From positions 23,198,615-23,262,614 of the forward strand of contig JBANSL010000012.1 of assembly GCA_037127255.1 (NCBI GenBank): 64,000 nucleotides of DNA. The letters are read 5' to 3'. Every line of letters begins with the position of its first letter. Positions within the stretch are counted from its first letter, which is position 1. This stretch comes from Persicaria tinctoria. Taxonomy: Eukaryota > Streptophyta > Magnoliopsida > Caryophyllales > Polygonaceae. Below are positions 37,982 through 50,224 of this stretch, piece after piece. Under the pieces are notes generated by a model that had not been told where the DNA came from, did not search any database, and was given only the letters and a program-made list of their open reading frames with translations. The translations under genes and the position numbers were made by a program.

Positions 37982-40873
37982 ATGCTCTCCCAAATGCGAC
38001 CACCGCACGAGATGAAGCAAAGCCTCTTCAAGGCGATTGCCCGAAATGACCTGATTGGTTTCCAGCAACTGGTAGATGACAACCCACAAGTTCTTGATCA
38101 AAGAATTAGCAAGTCCTCCAACACTGTACTACATCTTGCTTGCAGGTTGCATTCATAGTAACGCGAGCTTCGAAAATCTTACCTCTAACTCAAGCAACTG
38201 ATTCGTCTTCTCTACGGCTTTTGCAGATACGGACACGTTGGTCTGGTGGGGAAGATAGTAAGCCTTCAACCCAACATGGTGGCCTCAGAGAACTTGAGTG
38301 GTGAGACACCGATTCACGAGGCCTGTCGGGGAGGTAACATTGAGGTGCTGCGGCTGCTTTTGGAGGAAAATGAGTGGGCGGCAGCCAAGCTCAACCGGAG
38401 GAAACCAGAGTCCCTTGTTCGTTGCGTGTTTGAATGGGCACTTGGAACTTGTCAAGCTTCTACTGAATAATCAATGGTCGTTAGGTGCTGAAGAAGATGG
38501 TGATCATTTGACATCTCTTCATATTGCTACATCAAGAGGATTTGCAAGTAAGTAGAGGTCATAATTTCACAGTTTCAAACGTCGGGTTTATTCTTTTTAT
38601 ATTATAGAGTTGGGATCTAGCTTTTCGAAAAGCTTAAGCTATAAGGTTTCACCTGCCTGGTATTTTTGTTTCTCTTAATCCAATCCCTAGAAATAGGATT
38701 TAACCCCCATTTGTTTTAAAGGAAAGGTATTGGCTAAGAAAATCAATCTAGTCCATCCTTACGATTGATTGATAAAAATTCCAACCATTAACCTCTCATT
38801 TTTCATACAAAATTTGTTTCAGTTCTACTCCCGCTCCCAAATTCTTTCCCTAAATGTAATATAGAGTAACCATATCCCTCGTTATGCTCTAACCATTTCC
38901 ATTCCCCCCTCCTTCCTCTAGAATGAAAAAAGAAAAGAAAAGATGATCATATAATCTTTACATATAAGATTTGGTTCATTCCTTTCCATTCCATAGTATA
39001 AACTAACAGGCCCCAGGTCTAAATGAATAAAGAGGATAAAATATATGTTAAATGTTCAATTCTATTTTCTGTGTTGTTAAAATGATGCAGATATTGTTCA
39101 AGCACTAATAGAAACATACTCGAGTCTTACTTTGAGGGCAGATGAGGCCGGCCTCAATCCTTTGCACTATGCCTGCCGAAAAGGTGACATGGAAATCACA
39201 AGGATGCTTCTAAGACATACCCCGGACATGGCTGTACAAACTGAAAACAATGGGTTTACTCCGTTACATATTGCAGCAATGAATGGTAATGAGAGATTAG
39301 AAATTCTAAAAGAGTTTGTGTCAGCAGCACCTTACGCGTTCCAGTGTTTGACAAGAGACCAAGAAACCGTGTTCCATCTAATTGTAAGGCACAACCAGCA
39401 TCAGGCACTTCTATATTTGATGCAAATTTACAACGGAACTAGTATCATCAACCAACCTGATCAGAATGGGAACAATCTCTTACATGTGGCTGTTTCTGCA
39501 AAACGATACAAGATAGATACAATTTCCTATCTACCAATCTAACGCGTGTTATCTTAGACTTAGACATATGTTGAAAAATCTAGTATGTGGTTTTCCTAGA
39601 TTGCAGTGTACCTAGAAAAGAAAACAACAATCAAAATTGATGCCCAAAACCTAAAGGGGCTGACCGCTCTAGACATTCTTGATCAGTCGGACACAAGTGT
39701 GGAACAGATGAATCTCCTAACCATATGGACAGGAGGAGGTGGCCTAGAGGCAAGCAACGGAATTTTAGCAGAATCAGACAATGCTCTTTTTAAAGAGGAT
39801 GAGATGCCGATAAATGATGAAAATGAGATTGATACTCAAAGCCAATCAACATTTGTCCTGCCGTCCTCTCGGATTGAATCAATCCTACATCAAGGTAAAC
39901 AATTGAGAGCATATGGATAAACGCCGATGTATCCCTTTGAATAGTCTAGATGCTTCATCTTCATAATCCTATAATGTAAATTGACATGCTTACCTGCTTA
40001 TATCTAGGAACAGATTCTGCAGTTGATCACTTCATAAAGGAGGCCTACCAAGCACGTGAAGATCAAATTCAACAAAATCTAGAAGATCCTGCATCGAAAG
40101 AAGTCACTCCCTTGGGAAATTCTCTTGAACTACCCAAGATGCTAGCTGAAATGCACAGAAATGATCTTGTTAACCAGTATGAAAAGAAGCAGAAGAGAAG
40201 GCGTGAGAAAATTTACGATGAAGCACTGCAAAATGCTAGGAACACGATTATAATAGTCGCGGTTTTAATTTCAACAGTGACCTTTGCAGCTGGTGTAAGC
40301 CCACCCGGAGGCGTCTTCCAGGATGGACCACTATTGGGAAAGTCTACAGTGGCAAGAACAAGATCGTTCAGGATCTTCATGGTAAGCAACACCATTGCTT
40401 TGCTGACATCCCTTTGCATAGTCATAGTTATGGTGAGCGTAATTCCTTTTCGGAGGAAGCCCTTGAGGAGGATGTTGATGCTTTCCCACAAGTTAATGTG
40501 GGTGTCGGTTTCGTTCATGGCAACAGCTTTTGTGGCGGCCTCCTGGACAATCACACCGGTTAATGCCAAAGGTATGGAATGGATTATTGTAGCATTAGTG
40601 TCACTCTTTGCTGGGAGCCTTGGCACAATATTTCTAGGACTGAGCACTATGCTGGTAGCACATTGGTTAAGAAAACTCAAGTGGAGGAAGACCAAGATTG
40701 TAGCGGGTGAGATAACAGCTACCAAGTCAATGACGAGGGACGTACCTGTTGTCGTGGAATGTGCAGAAGCAGAAGACGGGGGGTGTAAGACTCCTGCAAT
40801 TGGTTCATGGTCAGATGTTAGCTCCAATTCTGATGTTGACAGCAGTCACTTCCAAGGATACCATGTATATTAG
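37982..40873 (+). pseudogene. Ankyrin-repeat/PGG-domain protein gene, copy 1 (ACD6/ITN1-like), broken
   Basis: The exon model is 37982-38145, 38227-38547, 39091-39512, 39600-39894 and 40008-40873. The N-terminal part has ankyrin repeats (NTVLHLACRYGHVGLVGK, GETPIHEACRGGNIEVLRLL, LNPLHYACRKGDMEITRMLL, NGFTPLHIAAMNGN, NLLHVAVSAKRYK). The last exon encodes the PGG domain ([13 protein letters not shown]) and four membrane segments, as in ACD6 and ITN1, plasma-membrane proteins of defence and salt signalling. Two lesions are visible. An extra A near 38402-38404 shifts exon 2 (the second tandem copy has AAGAACCAGAG where this reads AGGAAACCAGAG). The intron-3 donor after 39512 reads ATAGAT instead of GT. 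All other junctions and phases agree. Unless these are assembly errors the gene cannot make a full protein. An internal Met in exon 1 is also possible. Confidence 0.8.
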
Positions 40874-42029
40874 GCAGGAGTTATGGGACATCTTATGGCC
40901 AGGGAATCGGAGGAGCCTAGTTCTCTTCTCATTGCGCAAGAGGTAGATAGAAGCCTTCATAGTGAGCTCCAGCCTCGAGCCTTTGAATCAGCAAGGATGA
41001 TAATGGTTACTAAACTTCAATGACAGATAGAAGACTATATAGACAGTCAGGAAATTCCCAAAATTCATGTAGTATATACTTGTTTCTCTTTCCTCTTAAT
41101 GTAGATTCTTCTACTCATTCATTCATTTAACTTGTTTAGTTTCAGTCCAAAATTCATGTAGTATATATTTATTTCTCTTTCCTCTTAATGTAGATTCTTC
41201 TTCACATTCTAGTTTCAGTATCAACATGAATGTTACACATGTTCAGAGAGAGTATAGAGGCAAAGATTGCCCAAATGGCTGCTATTTACACACCCCAGGA
41301 TCATGGCTTTCTTCTTCCAAAAGCAAAACATCTACATAACAACACAAGCACAGTGAAAGTCTTATAACTGCTACATAACACCCACAGAATTCCATTCTTA
41401 GAGGTAACACTGCCACCAAAGATGAGTGGTAATGGCAGACTCCAAGAATGGGTAACAGTTTCCTCAGATTGGTTTTGCCTATACGATCCGAGGCTACACA
41501 ATATTCAATACTGCTTCACTATACCTAATATTTATTTGAACATGTAAAATGCACCTAGATTCAGTGGTCCTTGGCTTGCAAAAACCCCATGCAATGCACA
41601 TCATAACCAAACAACAAAGCCATAATGAAAGCTTTTTTCTCTAATAATTCAGTAATGTAAATAACACAGCAGCAAACTTCATCCTAACTCGTACTTTATA
41701 GCTCTGTCTATATTATAAAGGAGCTTATACATGAATGTATATCAAAATTAGAAATAAAGTACTCTTTTAATTGAACTCATGGTGGGATATATTAACTGAA
41801 TTATAACTTGAATGCTTGAAACTAAGAATAAGCTCAGAAAATCAAACAAATAACGAAACCATAAGGCCTATAGGCTATAACCAACTGATGTCATACGAAT
41901 GGATGTTACCTGCCTGAGAGAATTTTCTTCAATCCACAGTCACTAAATTTCTAGCTACTTATAAACATGAGCATAGAGATCTTACCATCAAGTCAGTAAC
42001 TCCTCTTCCGTCTTCCCTTCTATTTGCAG
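40874..42029. other. Spacer between the ankyrin copies
   Basis: It contains the 3' flank of copy 1 and an 89-bp tandem duplication. No exon-1 equivalent of copy 2 is visible here. Confidence 0.55.
41058..41215. repeat. 89-bp tandem duplication downstream of ankyrin copy 1
   Basis: AAATTCATGTAGTATATA followed by TTTCTCTTTCCTCTTAATG is present starting at 41061 and again at 41150, with small differences. Confidence 0.8.
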
Positions 42030-44380
42030 GTTTGGACATATTGATCTGGTGGGAAAGATTCTTAGCCTTAAACCCATCATTGTGGCTGCAGAAAACTTGA
42101 ACTGTGAGACACCTATTCATGAGGATTCTCGCAAAGGTAATCTTCAGATGTTGCAGCTGCTCTTGGAGGCCAAATAGTGGGAAGCCAGTAAACTGAACAA
42201 GAAGAACCAGAGTTCCTTGTTTGTGGCGTGCGTGAATGGGGACCATGAATTTGCAAGGCTTCTTATAAAGCATCAATGGCTGTTGGGTGCTGAAGATCAA
42301 ACTGATCATTCGACATCTCTTCATAATGCTACATCAAGGGGTTTTGCTAGTGAGTAGAGGACCAGAGGTCATGATTTCAAATTTTTATGACATGCCAATG
42401 ATTCTAATTCTAACTGACAAAGGCCTAGATACCATTTGCTTATAGTTGCCAATATATTTCCGATCATGATAACTATGTTCATCTTACATGCGTAGAAATG
42501 ATAAAAGGATTTGCTTAAAAATGCCGTGGATATTGTCCAAGATCTAATAGAAGCATACCCCAGGCTTGCTTCGAGGGATGATGATGCCGGTCAGGTCCCT
42601 TAGCACTATGCCTGCTGGAAAGGTGACTTCGAGATTACAAGGATGCTACTTAGGCATGCCCCAGATAGGGCTGTACAAAATGACAACAATGGTTACAAGT
42701 TACAACCCATTACATATTGCAGCAATGAATGGTAATGCCAGAATAGAAATTCTAAAAGAGTTTTTGTCAGTAGCACCTTATACGTTCCAGTTTGCGACAA
42801 GAGACCAAGAAACCGTGTTCCATCTCATAGTTAGGTACAACCAGCATCAGGCTCTTCTGTGCTTGATGCAACTTTACAATGGAACTAATATCATCAACCA
42901 ACTTGATCAGACTGGGAACACTCTGTTACATGTGGCTGTTTCTGCGAAATGGTACAAGGTAAATATAGTTTAAGATCCATAAAAACAAATCTGAAATGTT
43001 AATTATGATCATATGTTGAGAAATCTAGCATAACCAATGTTTTCTTTTAACCCTGGATGAAGGTAAATATATATTACTATATATGTGAATAGGAAAAAGC
43101 ATAGGATATGTGCAAGTATGTTGGACCATAGCATGACAAGAGTTTTCATCTTCACACAGTAGGCTTTTTTCCCTAGATTGCAGAGTATTTGGCCAAGGAA
43201 AAGACGACAAAAATTGACGCCCGAAACACAAATAGGCTGACGGCTCTGGACATTCTTAATCACACAGACACAAGTGAGGACAAGATGAAGTTCATAACCA
43301 TACTGATGGGAGGGGATGGGCTGGTGGGAAGCATCAGAGTTTTCATAGAAATCAGCAGATGCTCTTTATAAGAGTTTAAGGTTTAGGGCTGAACCAGTCC
43401 TTCAACAAGGTAACACTAGAGAATATTTACATACATTAGGATATATGATATATCCACTATGAAAAATCTTCATGTTTCATATTTTTGAATAGTTAAGAAA
43501 CTAATCTTGTCATAATCAGCATTTCTTTCTTGGTGTCTTCTGTGTTAAGACAGTAGATTTGGGAAAAGATATGGTTTCTCTGTACTCACACTTCCCTATA
43601 TATATAATATACCGACAATTGACATGCATACCTATGGTTACAGATTTTGCAGTTGATCACTACATGGAGGAGGCCTACCAAGCAAGTAAAGATCAAATCC
43701 AACAAAACATAGAAGTTATTGAGGTGAAAGAAACCATCTGCATAGGCAACTTACTAGAACAACACAGGATGCTAGCTGGAAAGCACGGAAATGAGGTCGT
43801 TAGCAAGTATGAGAAGATGAATAAGAAAAGAGGTGTCAAAATTTACATTGACAAGGAGGCACTGAGAAATGGTAGAGACACGACTATAATAGTTGCAGTT
43901 TTAATTGCGACAGTGACCTTCACAGCTGGTATAAGCCCTCTAGGAGGCATTTACCAAGATAGGCCACAGAAGGGAAAGTCTTTAGTGGACAATACAAAAC
44001 TCTTCAAGATCTTCATCATAAGCAACGCCATTGCTTTTTTGACGTCCCTTTGTATCACCGTAGTTCTAGCCAGCATAATTCCCTTTCGGAAAAAGCACTT
44101 GATTTGGATGCTGATGATTTCTCACAAGTTCATGTGCATGGCAGTTTTGTTCACAACGACGGCTTTTGTTGCAGCCGCCTGGACGATCACTCACACTCAT
44201 GGCAAGAGTATAGAGTGGACTATTTTAGCCTTATTGACCATCTGTGCTGGGAGTCCGGGTATTGTTTTTCTAGGTCTAATCGCTACGCTGATAACATTTT
44301 GTTTCTGGGAGAGGAAGTGTAAGGCGACAAAGATTTATAAGAAGGAAAAATCTGAAGCCATACAACCAGAAGACATGTAG
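42030..44380 (+). pseudogene. Ankyrin-repeat/PGG-domain gene, copy 2, degenerate and lacking exon 1
   Basis: This is a tandem paralogue of copy 1: exon 2 (42030-42349), exon 3 (about 42525-42958), exon 4 (from 43177) and the PGG exon (about 43645-44380; GISPLGGIYQDRP, then four membrane segments). No first exon is found upstream. Exon 2 has an in-frame TAG at 42175-42177 (AK-stop-WEASKLN). Exon 3 has lost its acceptor AG (GTGG where copy 1 has GCAG), has a TAG at 42601-42603 where copy 1 has TTG, and has a short local duplication near 42695-42710 that shifts the frame. The intron-3 donor GT, mutated in copy 1, is intact here. The last exon retains a 273-codon frame, so a short membrane-domain product is conceivable but not expected. 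Confidence 0.8.
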
Positions 44381-45134
44381 AAAAACTCTCCTTCATTTGG
44401 TTGATGGTCAAATGCTTGCTTGAATTCTGATTTTGGAAGCAATTAGTTACAGGAATATCATGTATGTAAAGCCTTCTGATTCACACATAATGAATTTAGA
44501 AGCATCTGTCTATTGCCTAGTTGTATGAAATTTCTATACAAGCTGACCAGGGACTAGTTTATTTCTTCATTTGTTTTCTTGTTCTTTACTAGTTTTGTTG
44601 GTGTAACTGTTTCCATTTGAATTAGGCATTGTTCATAAAAATGTCTAAATGGTGCTGCACAGTTGAAAACTGAAGTGGCGTGGCGTGTGCGGAATTAGAA
44701 CACATAGGGCAAAAAAAACCTCCCCAAATTCAGAATAGATTCTCCTGCGAATTCATTCATCTGAACCGGTCTAGGGTTTATTCACCAAATTCATTAATCT
44801 AAGCAGCTCTGAACACAATCATAAAGACGATGCTCTCTTCCTCCCAAAATCAATCATCACAAAATCGATGTGTTCAAAATCAAGGGAATACCGAAAACAC
44901 TGCCTGAGAAAGCAAATTTAGGCTCCAGGAATTGGTATAAGATTACGGAGAGTGCGCGTACCAGAAAACAATCTTCAATTTACTATCGCATTGATAAGGA
45001 ACTTGAATCCAGATTCTGCGGGTTCTTCACTTGCGAATTCCGATCGCCCTCTCAAACAACGTACAAGAACGCAATATTCCCCAGCTCGTGCGAAATTATT
45101 TTTTTTCGAAATATTCTTACAAAAAAAAAAAAAA
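44381..45134. other. Spacer between ankyrin copy 2 and the Pack-MULE-like element
   Basis: Open frames at 44870-45175 and 44952-45164 are short and overlap. A Ser/Gln-rich start (ATG at 44830) ends after about 25 codons. No gene is claimed. It ends in an A-run that forms the left target site of the next element. Confidence 0.5.
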
Positions 45135-46310
45135 CCGGAAATTTCACCTGTATGGCTGAGGTAAGTGATTTTTGACGTGGTGTACTAAAGTTTGACATAT
45201 TTTTACCTGATATCTCTGAACTTTTGTTTTATTTCGCTACGTGCCCGTCCGTTAAAACTTAAAACCATTAACATTTCCCGTGCCTCTTCTTCCTCGATTT
45301 TTGTGCCTTCTCCTTCGGGGGCGATTTGGTGCAGACTAGTCAGTTTGGGCGATTCCGTGCTCCTCCCTCTGGTGGGTGGTTCCGACGCCGATTTCCTTGG
45401 CCTCGTAGTTGCTCCCAAGCTTCACTGGGATGGGTGTGTGGCAGATTGCAACCGCATATGGCGTGGGCGCCGAATGGTTGTAATTATGGGTGTGTGCGAT
45501 TCCATATCTAATTTTTGTTGTTCAGATCGAGTGATTGTATGGCTCCTGCTGGTTCGGCTTGTTTGCTGGGCTCATTCTTCTGTCCTTCTTGGCTTGGTCT
45601 TGACGCCATGGTTTGGTTTGTAGCTTGCCCATCCTTTGATTGTGCTCCCTTCTGATCCCTATTCGGAATGTGCTGTGTTTTTTTTATGGGATTTGCAACC
45701 TATGCTTGTGTTGGGTTTGTTGTGTTTATTATGGGTATTAGAATTTGAGGTGTGAGTTAAAAAGTCTGGTTGCTTCTGCTGTTCTTGTGTAGCTTATGCT
45801 TGTGTTGCTGCTATCCCCGGTGGTTGAATTTACAAGATTTCAGCAACTCAATTGAAATTGTTGAATTCAAAGCTAAAAATTTCAGTTACCGAAACAAAAG
45901 TGAAGTGAATTCAAAACAAAAGCTATTGAATTCAAAATTGAAATACAAATCAACCGAAATTGCTTAATTCAACTCAAATCAACCGAAATTACATATGCAA
46001 TCCACCAAAACCTCCCAATCCGAAAAAACCCCTAAATCCATAACCAGGAGAGGAGGGAAAATCCGACAACCCACCCCAGCGAACCTCTAGGAGCGAAGAA
46101 GACGATCTGAGTAGCGAAGAAGACGGTTTGCAATTGCTCCTCAATTATCCTTTTGTATTTTTATTTTTAACGGAAAGTGTTAAAGGGTTTTACAGTAGGG
46201 GCATGCGGAGAAATAAAACAAAAGTTCAGGGGTACTAGGTGAAATATGTCAAACTTTGGTACACCACGTGAAAAAGCTCTTACCTCAGGGGTACCATGCG
46301 AAATTTCCGG
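45135..46310. mobile_element. Mutator-like element with ~145-bp TIRs and captured interior (Pack-MULE-like)
   Basis: The ends are inverted copies about 145 bases long, starting CCGGAAATTTC and sharing ACGTGGTGTAC, AAAGTTTGACATAT and GAACTTTTGTTTTATTTC. Both ends abut A-runs of at least eight bases, consistent with the 9-bp target-site duplication of Mutator elements. No transposase is encoded. The GC-richer interior (about 45280-45660) holds an open frame of 143 codons and may be a captured host fragment, which I cannot identify. Confidence 0.7.
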
Positions 46311-46389
46311 AAAAAAAATATTTACGTAAATATTCAAGGGTGATTTTGGTACTTAGACCTATATGAAAATCTAATTAGCTACTTAGACC

Positions 46390-47345
46390 CCTTAAAAAAT
46401 AAACGTTTCGGCTATATACACATCAAATCCACATGTTGTTAAGGACATGCATGCACGTCGGAAGTAACGTGCATGCACGTCCTTAGCAACGTGCAGGTGA
46501 GTTTACAACCCATCGTGCCCGGACGTGCATGCAAGTTTTTTTTTTAAACATGCTAAAAACGTGCTTGCATGTCCTTAAGGACGTGCAAATATATTAAAAG
46601 ACATTAAAACATATTAAAATATATTAAAAGACATTAGAATAACATTAAAATACATAGAAATACATTAAAATTCAAAGACAATAAAAAACATTAAAAACGA
46701 TTAATATATATTAAAAGACATTAAAACATATTAAAATATATTAAAATAAAAAACATTAAAATATATTAAATTACATTAACATATATTGAAAAGATATTAA
46801 TAGCCAACTAGATCATAATAACAGGCAGGGAGGCTATTGAGGGGGGATGGTACCCTACGACTAGTTAGGTTCGGTGATCGGGCAACGGTCAGCCAGATTG
46901 AGGAGGAGACGGTACCCCACTCGGCCGTAGATGAGACACATACAGTAGATGATCTGTTGATGTCTGCAGAGGACTACCAGCAGTCGATGGGGACCCCCCC
47001 GGCCGACGAGGATGACATCTTTTGGGGGCCTGCCAGTTTTCGATCCTTCTGGCGATCCGACGGAGGGGCATCAACCTTCTTTAGAGCTCGCCGATGTACT
47101 AAGCAGCCCGCCGATGTATCGACGGGCCGACATGGGTAGACCGCCTGCTCGTCTACCCCCCACCATCCCCGAGGCATCTACGTTTGGCGTCCATGAGGCT
47201 TCTACATCCGGCACCCACGGTGCCGAGACTTCTACATCCTCACACATACCATCGGCGATGTCTTTGGCTTCGGCGGATGATAGCATCCTTGACGTTGCGG
47301 AGGAGGTCAGCGACGGGAGAGGCAGCCCGAGGGGCAGAAGGTAAA
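46390..47345 (+). pseudogene. Acidic Pro/Ser-rich frame, possibly a plant-mobile-domain gene tail
   Basis: Two overlapping frames (46837-47139 and 47012-47344) share a frameshift and are rich in Asp, Glu, Ser, Thr and Pro (SAEDYQQSMGTPPADEDD; PPMYRRADMGRPPARLPPTI). The composition and the Arg-rich MYRRADMGRPP stretch resemble linkers after a plant mobile domain, and such a gene is present at 62.6 kb, but I cannot prove it. The left part (46570-46800) is a microsatellite-like run of ATTAAAATATATTAAAAGACA units. Palindromic CGTGCATGCACGTC motifs occur on both sides. Confidence 0.3.
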
Positions 47346-48849
47346 CCTTTTTTTTCCGTTCCTTGTAACATTATTCGTATATTATCCGAATGAAAACCTT
47401 GACAATTATTGCTTTCCATTTAATTAGACCCTGAATCCTTAAACTCCACTAGCTAAACCCGTCAATTTCTTTCAATTTACGCTATAAAACCCTCGGAAAA
47501 CCCTAAACCCTAAACGCGAAACCCTAACTGGGCTTGCATGTCGTTAAAAACGTGCAATATTTACACGTCGTTAAGGACGTGCACGTTGTTAAGGACGTGC
47601 AAATATTGCACGTTGTTAACGACGTGCATGCACGTCAATAAGGACGTGCAAATCTTTAAATACAATTTGAGGTGTATCTAACAACACCCAAAATAAATTA
47701 GGTGGGATAGACCCTTCCCCAAATAAGATATAATGGTCAATGGTCAATTGTTCGACCACTGACTGGTCAACAATTGGCCGTTGACTGGTCAATGTTGACC
47801 AACTCATTTGGATTTTTTTAAGTGATGTCATTTTTTATGATGTCATATTTTATCGTTTTGATGCCAAAATTTTATTATATTTTATTTTTACTTTGATACC
47901 ACTTTTCTAATGAAATAATTGGATGACACTTTTTAATTACACTTTTTTCAAATCTTTATGACATTTTTTGTTTAATGTGATGCCACGTTGACCATTGATG
48001 CCATTTTTTTTTACCGTTGACTATCAATGACATTTTTTTATGTTAATTTTTTGATGATATTTTTTACCGCGATGCCATATTTTTTCATAGAAGTGTTTTG
48101 ATGGCATTTTTTCTTTAACGTGATGCAACATTTTCAAAGTAGTGTTTTGATCCCATTTTCTAATATAATTATTTGATACCACTTTTTTTTTTATCAAATC
48201 GTTTGATGCCACTTTTTTAATTTAAGTAATTGTATATCGATACATTTTCATCAATTCTACTTTTATTCACTGATGACACGTGTGTGATTACACTTAATTG
48301 ATGCAATCATTTGTGGTGACATGTTTATTATATTTTTATTCATTGATGACATTTATGATTACACTTTATTGATCTCAATTATTTGTGAGTTATGACAATT
48401 GATATATGCAATTAAATTGACAATTGATTTCTCGCCATAGTTTATTGAGGCAAATTACAGTACCATGAGGTGCCTTACATTGGATCTCGGTTGAGTGCAT
48501 TTGCAGTAGAGCTCCTCCAATATGAACCGAAATGTTTCACATATATAAACAAACAAGTGAAAACACATACAAGTTACAAATACAATAACCATTAAAAAAA
48601 AGTAAAGCGAATCAACACAGATAAGTTCAAAAAACAGCAACTTCACAAAGATAATCAGTAACTCATAACAGCAAATTATCAGCGCAAAAACTGACTTTTT
48701 TGTACCAGAAAAAGACTGAATGGACTGAAAAGGGATCCAAGTAATATCTGGAGTATGATATTTGTGTACATATCAAATAAGAAAGTGTAACAATGCAACT
48801 TCTCAGCTCTCTCAACTTAACATTCATGGGGATCACAGCAAGGAAGCCC
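47346..48849. other. Low-complexity, AT-rich stretch
   Basis: 47730-47810 holds several copies of TGGTCAA/TTGACCA and 47830-48400 many degenerate TTGATGCCATTTTTT units. No gene is supported. Confidence 0.6.
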
Positions 48850-49085
48850 AAGCACACCTATTGCCCGAAGTCAGGTTTACTAATGTCATCGTCATCTGTT
48901 AGCATACCGTCTTCCTTGAGGATCGACACCTTCAACAACCTTCCATGACTCGCTGCATCTTCAATTAGGACGAGCCTTTGAATGACCAAAGTCGTTACCG
49001 TCTGCTCTCTTCGTTCCTTTGTCCAAGTTCACTTGTGGTTCAATTGTCACCGTCTCTAAATGCTTGATAACCAATCTCCTGTGTT
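48850..49085 (-). other. Possible 3' exon of an interrupted host gene, unrecognised
   Basis: On the minus strand a TTAGCCTCAG acceptor-like site precedes 49085. A frame then reads down to DDDDISKPDFGQ followed by a stop near 48860. The upstream sequence continues across the LINE-4 insertion into 60511 and beyond. No domain is recognisable and the frame does not join cleanly to the candidate first exon at 60985-61167. Low confidence. Confidence 0.25.
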
Positions 49086-49120
49086 CTGAGGCTAACCATG
49101 TGAAAATTGCAAGCATAAGA

Positions 49121-49131
49121 AACACGAAACT
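49121..49131. repeat. LINE-4 target-site duplication, left
   Basis: AACACGAAACT, repeated exactly at 60500-60510 right after the A-tail of LINE-4. Confidence 0.85.
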
Positions 49132-49169
49132 CAGAAGAGTGCACATTTTTTCAAAAATTAATTTCGATA

Positions 49170-50224
49170 TGCCGGAGACGCCTACCACTTCGGAAGAATC
49201 GATGCAGGTGGACACGATTTCCTCACTCCCTCCCCCGGGTGACCCGCCTGGTGTAGTGGAGGGGCCAAAGGAGAACAAACCGCCTGAACCAGTGGCTACT
49301 ACTAATGTCGGACCCCCTCCTGGTTCTTAAGTCTTTGTGCAGCCGGGACCTACACCGCCGGTTGTAAATGGCAGGGGCATGTCTTGGAAGGAGAAGCTGG
49401 TCTTGGGAAGCGCCACGGGGAACAAAACGGTCATTGATGAAGAGCTTCTAAGGAATAAGATCATTGTCACTTTCCCGAACGGTCCTAAGGGCGACCCGAC
49501 GATTACCATAGGCCCGACGGTCATGGACGCCCTGGCCGGAGTTTGGAGGAATGTTTTTATCATCCGCCCGCTTGGCCCAAGGATTCCCTTCCATGTTATG
49601 GACATGAAACTCAGGGATTTGTGGAGAGAGCATAGTAGGATGCAAATCATAGACATCCCTAATGGGAACTTTTTGGTTAGGTTTGAGAGACAGGAGGATT
49701 GCACGAGGGTTCTGTCGGAGGGTCCCTGCGCGGTTTTTGGTAAGTGCCTAATCATTCGGGGATGGTCGCCGGAGTTCAAGCTGTCCGACACAATCAGAAC
49801 AACGCCAGCATGGGTTCGCATCAAGGATCTCCCAATGGTCCTGTATCAAGAGAACGTCTTGTTGAAGGTTGCTGAAGGAATAGGGAGACCCATTAGGGTT
49901 GATGCCCGCACCATCTTTACTAACCGGGGTAACTTTGCGCGTGTCTGCGTTGAAATTAACCTCGAGGAACCGCTGAAGGGCACCATCACCATTAATGGAG
50001 AACGGTACTTGCTTGAGTATGAGGGAATTCCGAATATCTATTTTGGTTGTGGTATGTTCGGCCACCTGAGAAACGCTTGTCCGTCGACGACTGGACTTGA
50101 AGATGCTCACCCTCAGAAGACAGAGGAGAACTTTGGAGAGATGAATGGATCCCAGACCACCCCCCCCCCCCTAATGGTGGCGAAGATGAACAAGAAGAAG
50201 GGGCGTCGCATGGGCCATGGATGA
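49170..50224 (+). pseudogene. LINE-4 ORF1, DUF4283 and mutated CCHC knuckle
   Basis: ORF1 starts with a Met at 49171 (MPETPTTSEESMQVD), is interrupted by a TAA near 49327, and continues in frame 49337-50224 with the DUF4283 domain (DALAGVWRNVFIIRPLG, FLVRFERQEDCTRVLSEGPC, WVRIKDLPMVLYQENVLLK, GRPIRVDA). The zinc knuckle reads YFGCGMFGHLRNAC: the first cysteine of C-x2-C-x4-H-x4-C is Tyr, a single-base TGT-to-TAT type change. The frame then slips at a C12 tract. Confidence 0.85.

Noticed and set aside
46570..46800. Regular ATTAAAATATATTAAAAGACA units as a CRISPR-like array
   Set aside because: Units are degenerate, without unique spacers, in plant DNA; a simple microsatellite-like decay explains them.
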